This document shows, piece by piece, positions 35,601-47,600 of a DNA stretch of 64,000 bases. The notes under the pieces were generated by a model. That model was not told where the DNA came from and made no database searches. It was given only the letters and a program-made list of their open reading frames with translations. The stretch is from Hemerocallis citrina (Eukaryota; Streptophyta; Magnoliopsida; Asparagales; Asphodelaceae), in contig JACEHZ010000203.1 in assembly GCA_017893485.1 (NCBI GenBank), positions 310,001-374,000 of the forward strand, written 5' to 3'. Within the stretch, counting starts at the first letter, position 1; every line of letters begins with the position of its first letter. A program made the position numbers and the translations under genes.

Positions 35601-38600
35601 TTTGGTTGCCAGCGACTCCAACAGCATCGAGATCTATTTCTTTTCCATCCTTTGTGACAACTCGTTCATCAAAACCTGGTAAACTCTTTCCACTTCTCGA
35701 ATATTTGTGATGCTGCTTTATTGTCTCTAGATTATTATCTAAATTTACTGTCGTCCACAAATATTGAGTGTGTGCTTTTACTTGCTAAATAGAGTACGGA
35801 TCGTTATTGACTATTTTACTTGCTAAGAACGTTTATGTATAATTATTGATGTTATGATTGATTATTTAATTCGACTTGTTAAACTACTTCATATCTTGAA
35901 AATTCATCAAACCAAATAATAGTTTAATTTTTGACTTAATCAGTATTATGTGTTGGTAAACGTAATCTTTTAAAATTCTTGAAAATTCTCTACTTAGGGT
36001 AAAGTTTACATCAAATACAGTAAAGACAATGGATGAATTGGGATATATAACAAGGGCTTTCCTCCTGTCAAACACCTATATAGATCAAAGAGGCATCTCA
36101 GCTCTATAGCTCTACATGTTCCACATTCAGGCCCTAACATCAAAAGCAGGAATCCTAGAAATTCCTAGTGGCTAATGCAACTCAATTTTGGAAGTAACTG
36201 ACTGGAGTGTTTTTATAGTCCATATGGAGTGGGGTTGAAGAGAGACTCTAATTTTTAACAAGTACACACAATGATATTTGATTATTTTCGTATTACTGAA
36301 ATTGTAGAACCGACAGTCATGTAGATAGCTGTCTATTACTAGTACTCTAAAAGTCTCGAACTAAGTTGAAATTTGAGTAGCTATATTTCCCTAATATCTA
36401 GATTCATTACTTAATTTTGCATCATTTGGATGACAATATACCTAGCAAACGCTCGTCTTAGTTCTAGGCTTCTAGATCGAAGTGGATTGAAGTTTTTTTT
36501 TTGATAACAGGATGGAATCCTAAGGGATTCCAGCCACCCAAAATGTATATATAAACCAACCAAAACAGTAATACAACCACCAAAAAAGCACTAACTGATG
36601 CATCAGAAGCTGAAAGCTTCAAAACAAAAAAGCACCAGCAGGCAAATAGTTTCAAACAGAGTATCACAAGTATTACAGAACAAAAGAAATAGAACAAACA
36701 CATCTAAAAGTCTTGGGGGTCTAAAATGATGACAGGACTATCCAGGCTAGCACCCCTTTCATACGCAGACTGATACGAAGACACCAGAAGGATCCTAGTA
36801 ATGTATTCTTGCTCATGAGGTGACATAGCAGAGATGGACTCCAGAGTAGCAGAGATTGGATCAGTATCCATATTGGCATCATCATGAATAGGTACCTCCA
36901 CAGGAGCATCAGGGATAGCATCAACAGATAAAGGAGGAACAGAAGCAACTTGAGAGGTGTCTTCATAGAAGTCAACAAAGATATCTCAGTATCAGCAGTT
37001 GGAACATTCACCATAGGATGAGTAGCCACTCCCTGAGATCCATAAGTAGCGGACCCCGTGTTTGAAGAAGCACCTGCCATAGAAACATCATGAATAAACT
37101 TGTGAATAGCAAGATTGATCGGAGAAAAATCAACAAGAATCTTTTTAGACTGAGGAAGAATTTCCGACCAAAGAGAGCAAAAATAGAGAAGGGAATGAAG
37201 AATAGAAATAATATCAGAGCTCTTTTTGAGGAAAATCCTATGATTACGTTCTTTCCAAATAACCCACACCAGAGCCATCATAAGAATGTCCCAAAGAAAA
37301 CGCAGTTTAGGTTTGATCCTTTTCTTTCTCCAAGTGCTCCACTAGGATTTGATCGAAGGGGGATAACCTTTAATATTCCAGGTCTTTTTTAACAACCATC
37401 AAATATTCCTCACAAAAGGACATTTGACGAAAAGATGAAAAGCACTTTCAGAGCCATAAGAGCAAAGAGAACACTTTTGGCCCAGAGCTAAATTCCTTTT
37501 GTTAAGATTGTCCACAGTAAGAAGCTTATTATTAATAGCTAACCAAACAAGGATCCTAACCTTTAAAGGAGCAATATTTTGCCAGATTACTTTAAAAAAA
37601 GGACAAATAACCCCACCAGAATTAAGAAAATTATAGAAAGATTTAACAGTAAAGGATCCAGAAGAGGACCATTTCCACTTAAAAGAATTTCTAGTCGACC
37701 AATCATAATTGCTGATGAGATGGATCAGTTCTTCAAGCTCATGAGATTGAGAAGTAGAGAAAGTTCTTCTAAAAGTGATGTTCCAAATTTTGCCATAAGA
37801 ATTTGTAAAGAGAAAAAACAGTAGCATTTGGATTGGAGGCAATTTCAAAAAGAGATGGAAAAGAAGCAGCAAGAGAGCAATTCCCAATCCAAAGATCAGT
37901 CCAAAATCTAACAGTTTTACCATCCCCACAAATTTTTTGAATACCACACTTAAACATTTCAGCAGTTTTCCAAATACCTTTCTGATATGGCTAAAAATGG
38001 GGTTAAATCGGAACCGTCCAAATCGGGCACGAATCTTGAAGCCCAGGGGTAAAACGGTAATTTCACCTACCCATGGGTCTGAGATGGGTACTGGATCTCT
38101 TCGTCAAAGATTCAATAACCCGCGAACAGATCCACCTCAATCGGGTGCGGGTGTCAACCAGCGAAAAGCCCGATCCAGAGGGATAGAATTAGGGTTTCTG
38201 ATTAAATCCTAATCAACGGCCCTGATTCATGCCTATCCTTCCACTGGGAATTAGGGATTACATTCCTAATCTGTTTACAAGGAGTATATTCCTTATCAGA
38301 TCACGGGGATTACATTCCTAATCTGATCCCTAAGACGCCTATAAATACCCCCCATCAATCTCCATTAAGTGGTAATCAATCTTTTGCCAGTTTTCACGCT
38401 CTTTCTTAATCATCCCTGATTACTGACTTGAGCGTCGGAGGGTGCGTCGCCGGGAACAACCCCGGTGTCTCGCACTTTTTGCAGGTGTACGGCAGGAGTC
38501 AGCGTCAAACTCCGATGGAACAGATATACAGGTTTGCTATTCAGTTTTCCTAAGAATCCATAAATACTATCTGTTTGCCCCCACACCAAATTTAGCGGCA

Positions 38601-41600
38601 ACAGATTGACGCCGTCTGTGGGAACCTAACGAATAGCAACCTCCCCTCTTCCCGTTGGTCAGATCTTCTCCAGCCATGCCTCCTAGGAAAGTCAGATCCA
38701 GAGGGTCCAACCGAGGACCCAACCCCGATCAGCAACAGGAAGTTCCCCCTCAGCCCGCTCAACAGCAGGGGCAACTTCTTCCTCAAGCGGAGGGCCCACT
38801 CCAACAGGACCAGCCCGCTCCTCAGAACCAACAACCTCCTAAGGGTCCCAATCCGCAGAAACAGCCCCTCCATCCGGACCACGTCTCCATCCACAACGCC
38901 TCCTCGGACTCTATGGCCTCCCATCATCCCCGAGCTTCCGATCTCCGCAACACCGTCCTCAATCGGCAGAAGGATGAGGATCTTCGCCGCCGTCTGGATG
39001 AAAAGCGGGCCCGAGAGGGAACCTCCCGCCAACACCGTCCGGATGAGCGATCCCCTCACCGCCGAGAATACAGAAGGTCCCCTACCCGAAGGGGGCGGAG
39101 AGAGTCCTCCGAGCATTACAGAAGAAGGCCACACTCCCCTGCAGGTCGGCAACAGCCTAGGAACGATGAGGCACCCATCACCCGTGCCGAGTTCCAGCAG
39201 TTCCAAGCGACCGTCCTACAAGCTCTCAATCTCCGTCCTAATACCAATGCTCCAAAGATCCCCTCTCCTCCTCCGGTCCGAAGTCCTCGCCGACGGTCCC
39301 CAACTCCGCCTCCCGCACCTAGCAACTCCCGGTATATGCCAAGTCCTCGCCGCTCCAGGAGCTACCGTCGTCATAGCCCCCGCTCTCCTTCATACGAAGA
39401 TGAGTCTAGAGGCTCGGCTGATTACCGTCGAAGGGACGATGCTGTATACCGCCGTCTCCATGAGATGGAAAGGCGCTTGGGTCAGTTAGACCGAGAAGAA
39501 GAGCTTAGAGGAAGGACTCTTCGTCCACGCAGACCTCCTTTTTTCCGAACCATAATGGATGCACCCGTACCAATCGGCTTCAAGCCTCCTCAATTTGAGA
39601 CCTACTCCGGGGAGATTGACCCCGTCGATCACATCGAGAGCTTCAAAACCCTCATGCTCATCCATCAAGCTTCCGATGCTCTGCTCTGTAAAACCTTCCC
39701 CGCAACTCTCAAGGGTCCGGCTCGAGAATGGCACTCTCGCCTTGCCCCATCCTCAATATTCTCCTTCGAGCAATTCGAGACCGGCTCGAGAATGGCACTC
39801 TCGCCTTGCCCCATCCTCAATATTCTCCTTCGAGCAATTCGAGACCCTCTTCGTCACACATTTTGTAAGTAGTCGTAGAACTGAGAAGACCAGCATCTCG
39901 CTACTGTACCTCCACCAGAAGAAGGGTGAGAAGTTGAGAGACTATGTGAAGAGGTTCACGGCTGAAGCCAGGTCCATAGCATCCCTCGACCAGTCGGTCG
40001 CTGCAGCAGCTTTTCAATCCAATGTCCTCAACTCCAACCTTCGCTCCTCCCTCGCCAAGAAACCCCCACAGAACTTCTCTGACCTCCTCCTCCGGAGCGA
40101 AAAGTATATTCGGGCCGAAGAAGCCGAGCACCGCCCCAACTTGGAGGGGTCTTCCTCCGGGTTTAACAGAAAAGGAACAGAAGAGGAAGGAGCCAAGAAG
40201 CTCCAGAAGGATGCCGGCCAGCGCCGGCCTCCCCCCAGGTTTGAAAATTTTACTCCCCTTAACGCCAATATCTCCACAATTCTCATGGAAGTTGAGAAGG
40301 AGGGGGTGATACCTCCTGCACCAAAAATGAACACCCCTGGCAAGAAGATGGATAAAAAGAAGTGGTGCCGTTATCATCGGGACCACGGCCACGACACCAA
40401 CGATTGTCGGGCCTTGAAGAATGAGATAGAAGCCCTCATCCAGAGGGGGCAGCTGACCAGATTCGTGAGAAAGGACCGAGCCGACCTTCCTCCCCCGCCT
40501 CGGGGGGCTAATAAGCGTCCAGAACGCGATGAAACGCCCGACTTCAAAGAGGAGTGTGTCCTACACCTCATTCATGGGGGCCAAATGGGGGGCTCCTCAA
40601 ACTCCTCTCGAAAGGCATTTATAAGAGAAGTCAATTCGGTTCACGCCGCCCCTCCTCCCAAAAGCCTCGGAGTGCCCGTCACATTCTCAGACGAAGATCT
40701 TGAAGGTGTCTGCACCCCTCATTGTGACGCACTCGTCATCAGCCTCCACATGGCGAACTTCAAAGTGGAGAGGATCCTAGTGGACAATGGCAGCTCCGTT
40801 AACATCCTCTTCCTCACCGCTTTTAAAGGCCTAAAGCTCTCCCGAGACAGACTCAAGCCCGCCGGCTACACGCTCCATGGGTTCACGGGAGTGCCAGTGA
40901 CTATTGAAGGGGTGATCACCCTCGACGTAACCGCTGGCAAAACTCCTACTACCCGAACGGAGTCGATGGACTTCATGGTCGTAGATGTCCCCGCAGCCTA
41001 CAATGTCATTCTGGGTCGGCCCGGCCCGGCCGCCCTTGAAGCCGTCCCTTCCGCCTATCACCTCAAAATGAAGTTCCCCACCCGGACAGGAGTAGGGGAG
41101 GTAAAAGGCAATCAGGAAACGGCCCGCAAGTGCTACATGACCTCTACCCTCGGTCCGGTCCTCTCCCTAGAAACTCTGGAAATCCCCCAAGATGCTGCCC
41201 GACCGACGTCCGAGCCGGTGGATGAATTGGAGGAAGTGCTCTTCTCAGAGCAGGATCCAACTCGAAAGTTCTTTGTTAGCAAGACCCTCCCGTCGCCCTA
41301 TGTTAGGACATTGTACAGTGCATCCGAAGGAACCGAGACCTCTTTGCTTGGTCAGCTGCAGACATGCCCGGAATTTCCGAAGAGCTCTTAGTCCACCACC
41401 TCAGCGTTGTTCCGGGGTCCAAACCGGTTCAACAGAAGAGGCGCAAGTTCGCCCCTGAGCGCCAGCTAGCCATAAAAGAGGAGGTGGACAAGCTCTTGAA
41501 GGCCCGGTTCATACAAGAGGTGAACTATTCCGAGTGGTTGTCGAATGTAGTAATGGCGAAGAAGTCCAATGGGACTTGGAGGATTTGTATCGATTTTACT

Positions 41601-44600
41601 GATCTCAACAAGGCTTGCCCCAAGGATCCCTTCCCTTTTCCGAGTATTGACACTCTGATTGATGCCACATCGGGACATGAGCTCCTCAGCTTCATGAACG
41701 CCTTCTCAGGCTACAACCAGATTCGGATGTTTCCTCCGGATATCCCGAAGACCTCATTCGTGACCGATCAGGGCCTCTACTGCTATAGGGTTATGTCCTT
41801 CAGTTTGAAGAATGCAGGCGCAACATACCAACGCCTCGTCAACAAGGTTTTCCAAGCTCAAATCGGCCAGAATATGGAGGTGTATGTTGACGACATGCTT
41901 GTAAAAAGCATCCGAGGAGCCGATCATATGACTGACCTACAGGAGGCGTTCGATGTTTTGAGAAAGCACAATATGAGACTCAATCCGAACAAGTGTGCGT
42001 TCGGTGTCTCGTCAGGAAAGTTCCTCGGCTTCATGGTCAGCCAACGAGGAATTGAAGCAAACCCTGAGAAAATCAAGGCCATATTAGACATGGCCCCTCC
42101 CAAGAATGTTAAGGAAGTTCAGAGGCTAACAGGCCGCCTAGCCGCCATAGGGCGTTTTCTCTCGAAGTCCGGGGAGAAATGCCTCCCCTTCTTCAAGGCC
42201 CTCAGGGGGGCTAAAGGTTTCGAATGGGGACAGCAGCAACAGGAGTCGTTCGAACAGCTCAAGGCTTACCTTGTCAACCCTTCTCTCCTCAGCAAACCCA
42301 TTCCTGGTGAACTCCTTTACCTCTACCTGGCAGCCTCCGAGCAGACCCTCAGCGCCGTTTTAGTAAGGGAAGAAGACCGAACTCAAAAGCCCATCTACTA
42401 TGTGAGCAAAGTACTTCGGGATGTCGAGCTCCGCTACCCGAAGATAGAAAAGATGGCTTATGCCCTGGTGATGGCCGCGAGAAAGCTTCGCCCGTACTTT
42501 CAGTCCCATTCGGTGGTCGTTCTTACCGACCAACCGCTGAAGCAAGTGCTCCACAAGCCGGAGACCTCCGGTCGTCTTCTGAAGTGGTCTATCGAGCTGA
42601 GCCAACACGATATAACTTATCAGCCTCGGACCGCGATCAAGGCTCAGGCCTTAGCAGAATTCATAGTTGAAAGTACCATCCCCGAGTCCAGCCAAACAGT
42701 GAAGGGACCACCCGTCTGGTTAGTTTATGTGGATGGATCCTCCTGCAATGAGGGAAGCGGGGCAGGGGTCATTCTGGCAGGCCCAGATGATTTCATCCTC
42801 CAATACTCCCTCCGTATCAACTTCAAGGCCTCTAATAACGAAGCAGAATACGAGGCACTCATAGCCGGCCTTGGAATGGCTCGCAACGCAGGGGCGCAAC
42901 GCCTCAGGATCTTTAGCGACTCTCAGCTAGTCGTGAATCAGGTCCTCGGCGAATATGAAGCACGTGATGACAGGATGGTTAAATACTTAGCCAAGGTCAG
43001 GAGCCTCATGGCACTGTTTGAAGAAGCCCTCATCCAACGAATACCCCGGGAAGAAAATGCTCAGGCCGGCGCCCTCTCCAAACTAGCATCTTCCCCCCTT
43101 CAAGGTCTCGAGCAGACCGTCTTGATAGAGGTCCTTCTGAAGCCAAGCATAGAGAACGAAACTCCCGACTCTATGGAGTCGTTACCTGTCCTGCTTGAAG
43201 ATAACTGGATGATACCCCTCGTTGAATTCTTGAGGGACGGGCTCCTCCCCGAAGATCCTAAGGAAGCTCGAAGAGTGAGAACCCGAGCCGAGCGTTACAC
43301 ACTAATCGGAGGTATACTATATAAACGCTCTTTCACACAGGTAGACGGCAGGCCGTACCTGAGATGCCTCTCCCCCGGGCAAGCCGACTACGCCCTGCAA
43401 GAACTTCATGAGGGCATCGGCGGGGCACATTCGGGGTCCAGAGCTCTAGCCCGCAAAGTATTGAATTACGGATATTTCTGGCCCACTCTCCTACGAGACG
43501 CCGAACGGCACGTTCGGCAATGCAGCTCCTGCCAGAAGTACTCCGACATCCGACGCCTCCCACAAGCTCCACTCACTTCCTATCAAGTCCAATCCCCTTT
43601 GCAATGTGGGGGATGGATTTACTAGGGCCGTTTCCACCAGCTCCCGGCCAGTTCAAATTCCTAGTCGTGGCAATCGACTACTTCTCAAAATGGATAGAAG
43701 CCGAGCCCTTGGCCACGATCACCGAGAACAAGGTTGTTCAGTTCTTTTGGAAGAGCGTGATCTGCCGATTCGGCGTCCCTCGGTTCCTCATAACAGACAA
43801 CGGAACCCAGTTCACGGGGGCCGCCTTCCAAGCTCTATGTGAAGACCTCGCCATCCAACACCGATTTTCCTCCGTTTCCCATCCTCAGTCGAATGGCCAA
43901 GTCGAGAATGCTAACCGACAGATCCTCTCCGGCATTAAGAGGAGGTTGGATAAATGTTCCAAAGGCTTGTGGGTCGATCAGCTCCCCAACGTGCTGTGGA
44001 ACTACCGCACCACAAAACGGACCCCCACAGGCGAGTCCCCATTCAACCTCACCTATGGGTCCGAAGCTATGATCCCCCTACAGGTCGGAATACCTTCTCC
44101 CCGTCTAATGGCTTATGAAGAACAAAATGCCAGAGAGCTCCGAGCAAATCTAGACCTGATAGATGAGATCCGAGAAAGAGCCGCCATTCGTCAACAAAGC
44201 TACCGAAGAAGGATGGAGTTGGCATACAACAAGAGAGTCCGCCCTACGGACCTCAAAGAAGGGGACCTGGTCCTCAGAAAGTTAGCCATCTCATTCCCAG
44301 GTCAGAAAAGCAAATTGGCCCCAAATTAGGAGGGACCTTACAAGATCGCCAAAGTAATCCGCCCCGGGACATACAGACTAGACCTCGAAGGCAGAGAGAT
44401 CCCTAGGACCTGGAATGCCGACCATCTTCTAAAATACCAAGAGAGAGCACCAATGCCTCTCTAAGTATTTCTAAGATGTCGAACCGTTCCTCTCGTATTA
44501 CTTGTACTGTTTTTCTTTTATTTCTCTCTTGTAATGACGGCTTGCAACTTTAGAAGCAGCCGATCACTAATCATCAATAAAGAAAGCTTTTTCATGTTTT

Positions 44601-47600
44601 ACTTGAAGAAATTGTTTACATCTCTCTGCTTTTACTCTTTACTCTAACGATGGTTCGGAGCCCAACACTTGGCTCGATTCTACTTTGCAAGTTCGCTTCT
44701 AAGCGAGCTAGAAGTAGTTCGCCATTCGGAATTGCTCCCACAACCGTTGAACTACTCTAACGATGGTTCGGAGTCCAACACTTGGCTCAATTCTACTTCG
44801 AAGTTCGCTTCTAAGCGAGCTAGAAGTAGTTCGCCATTCAGAATTGCTCCCACAACCGTTGAACTACTCTAACGATGGTTCGGAGTCCAACACTTGGCTC
44901 GATTCTACTTCGCAAGTGCGCTTCTAAGCGAGCTAGAAGTAGTTCGCCATTCGGAATTGCTCCCACAACCGTTGAACTACTCTAACGATGGTTCGGAGTC
45001 CAACACTTGACTCGATTCTACTTCGCAAGTGCGCTTCTAAGCGAGCTAGAAGTAATTCGCCATTCGGAATTGCTCCCACAACCGTTGAACTACTCTAACG
45101 ATGGTTCGGAGTCCAACACTTGGCTCGATTCTACTTCGCAAGTTCGCTTCTAAGCGAGCTAGAAGTAGTTCGCCATTCGGAATTGCTCCCACAACCGTTG
45201 AACTACTCTAACGACGGTTCGGAGTCCAACACTTGGCTCGATTCTACTTCGCAAGTTCGCTTCTAAGCGAGCTAGAAGTAGTTCGCCATTCGGAATTGCT
45301 CCCACGACCGTTGAACTACTCTAACGATGGTTCGAGGTCCAACACATGGCTCGACTGCGCTCTGCGAGCTCACTGTCGAGCGAAGCCCGACTCATCTCGC
45401 AAGTTCGCAAGATGGAGTGACCGAAGCGCAGCTCGGCACCACCGGCCGAACGCTCATGTCGCCGACCCCCACACGAGCAAAAGACCAGCTCAAGGACCTC
45501 GGCACGGCGAACACAGTCGCAACCAAAACAACTACACAAAGCTACAAAGAACATGCAAGCCTGAGAAAGAAATATTATTGAGAATTGGGACGCAGTACAA
45601 CGCGACTCTTCCATACAACAAGATTACACGGCAAAAATTACAATGCCGACTTGCTACACTTAGGCTAAATACAGAGACTTCAAAAAAAGAAGAAAAAAAA
45701 GAGAGAGAGAGATCTTCAATGCCTCCGTGGCGTAGGGATGTTCCGCTTCAAGGACACTCGAGGGCGGCGACGTTTACCTCCGGAGCTCGACCTCAAACCA
45801 GCGAATTGGGACGTATCCTCGGCACTGCCCCTAGCAGCCGCACCGACGGATGCCCCGCTCGATGAAATGGCCACCGAGCTTTGCGCATCCCCCGGGCTAG
45901 GATGGCCGATAGGTGGACGGGTCGCGAGCTCATAAAACGTGATGCCCCGATCGCTCTCCGCGCGAGTACACGAAGTGCTCCTGACGTTGATTGGCCCCGA
46001 GCGCGGTTTGAGGCGAGTCACCTCCACCTCTAGCTCTGAGATCCGCTCCCTCAGAGAGTCATCTTTGACATCGACCTCGAAGCGAGGAGGTATCGCGGAG
46101 CTCGGGACGCCGGAGCGACTCGCGATAAGACGGCGAAGATGAGTGACTTCGATGCTCTTGTCTACCGTGGCTCTCTTTAGTGCGTCGACCTCGGCCGTCA
46201 GTTCGTCCCGTTCGGTCGTCAGTTTGGCCACCTCGGCCGTCAGTCCCTCTCCCTCCGTCCGAAGCTCCGTCTCTACAGTTTGCAGGTGGCGGATCTCAGA
46301 AAGCAGATCGTCCCTCTCCAATGTTATTTTGGATAAGGTGTGGCGAATGCACTTGATCCGAAGGCCATAGCTAAATGCAGTAGACGAACCCTCATCCTCT
46401 CCTAAAGGGGTCATCTCGGCGATCCTGCTCTCCAGTCGCCGGATCTCGATGTCTCGCCGACCCAGGATGAGTTGAAGATGGTTCCGCTCTCTTTCGGCCC
46501 TGCGCAATCCCAGCTCGACTTCGTAGAGCCGCTCCCGGCACCTCGCCAAGCACAACCTCGTCGCTCCTAAGCCGACCTCGGGACGAGCGTTGTCCCCCGA
46601 GCCAGTAGGCTCGACGGCCTGAGTCACCACCACAAGCTGAAAAGAAGTCGAAGCAAACAACAAATTCTCAAATACATTGCCGAACTCCTACACTTAGCCA
46701 AATTTCAAAAATTCTTGAGAAAAGATAGAGAGACACAGTCGAGCCCAAAAAGACGTTTCATTCATTACAAAAAGCGGTTGCCAGTCCGCGATTAGGCATT
46801 ACAAAAAAAAAGAACAGAAGAAAAGAAAAAGCGAGCGGAGTCAGGGCGCGACCTCTTTCCCAGGGCGGCGAGAGCGGGTGGGGGTCGACGTCTCTCAAGG
46901 GGGCACCACCGCCAGCGGGGTTACCACCGACTCCGGGGCCTCGGCGATGACTTCGACTTCAGTCTCGACCTCGTCATCCCCTTCTTCTTCTTCCCCCTCG
47001 GATTCGGGGTCGAAGCCCTCGACGTGGCCCGGGAACAGTCTCCATCCCGAGCAGTCCACGTCAGGGTACGCCTTCGTCACCCAGGCAATGGTTCGGCGTA
47101 GGCCCTGGCCATATTTTGGGCGAGGAAACCCTGCGCCTTCTCCATCGTCGCGTCCTCCGCCGCCTTCACAGCGGCAGCCTTGGCCTCCGCCGCTTCGGCC
47201 AATTGCTTGGTCGCCTCCTTCTGGCGAAGAAGATCGCCCTCCAGTTTCGCGACCTGAGCTTCGAGGGACTCGACCCTCGCCTTCTTCCCTTCGAACTCGA
47301 CCGTGAGCTTGTCGAACTCGTTCCCAATCCGAGCCTTCTCTTTCCGAGCTTGGTCGGACTCTTGCTTCAACTCCTTCTCCAGAACCGTCAACCTCTCCGT
47401 GAGGTGACCAAAATGGACGATGATCTGCGACAGGGGACGAGGCATTAAAGGAGTTAGTAAAATTAGGCCTACGAAGAATTAGTGAACAGCAGAAGTTCAA
47501 TACTTACCGAGACGGCCGAGCGAGCAATCTCGATGACGTCATCGCCTTCTTGCCCGGCCTCCATGGCGGCGCGGTCCTTCGGCGTCGCCAGATGCTTGAC

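Larger units (their letters stand above)
28338..36010 (+). mobile_element. Internally deleted Ty3/gypsy chromovirus with a nested solo LTR
   Basis: Two LTRs of about 1.17 kb (TGATGAG...TTACA) bracket an internal region of only about 2.06 kb: a primer site, gag remnants, integrase C-terminus, chromodomain and polypurine tract. Protease, RT, RNase H and the integrase core are absent. The LTRs differ by several indels and many substitutions, so the element is older than the Tat element further right. No clear 5-bp target duplication was found. Confidence 0.85.

Noticed and set aside
38592..39206. 204-residue minus-strand ORF opposite Tat gag
   Set aside because: Shadow of the GC-rich gag N-terminus; no domain and no promoter.
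45233..45865. 210-residue plus-strand ORF spanning the 113-bp array
   Set aside because: Starts inside a tandem repeat and runs over the antisense ORF B; composition is that of a shadow frame.
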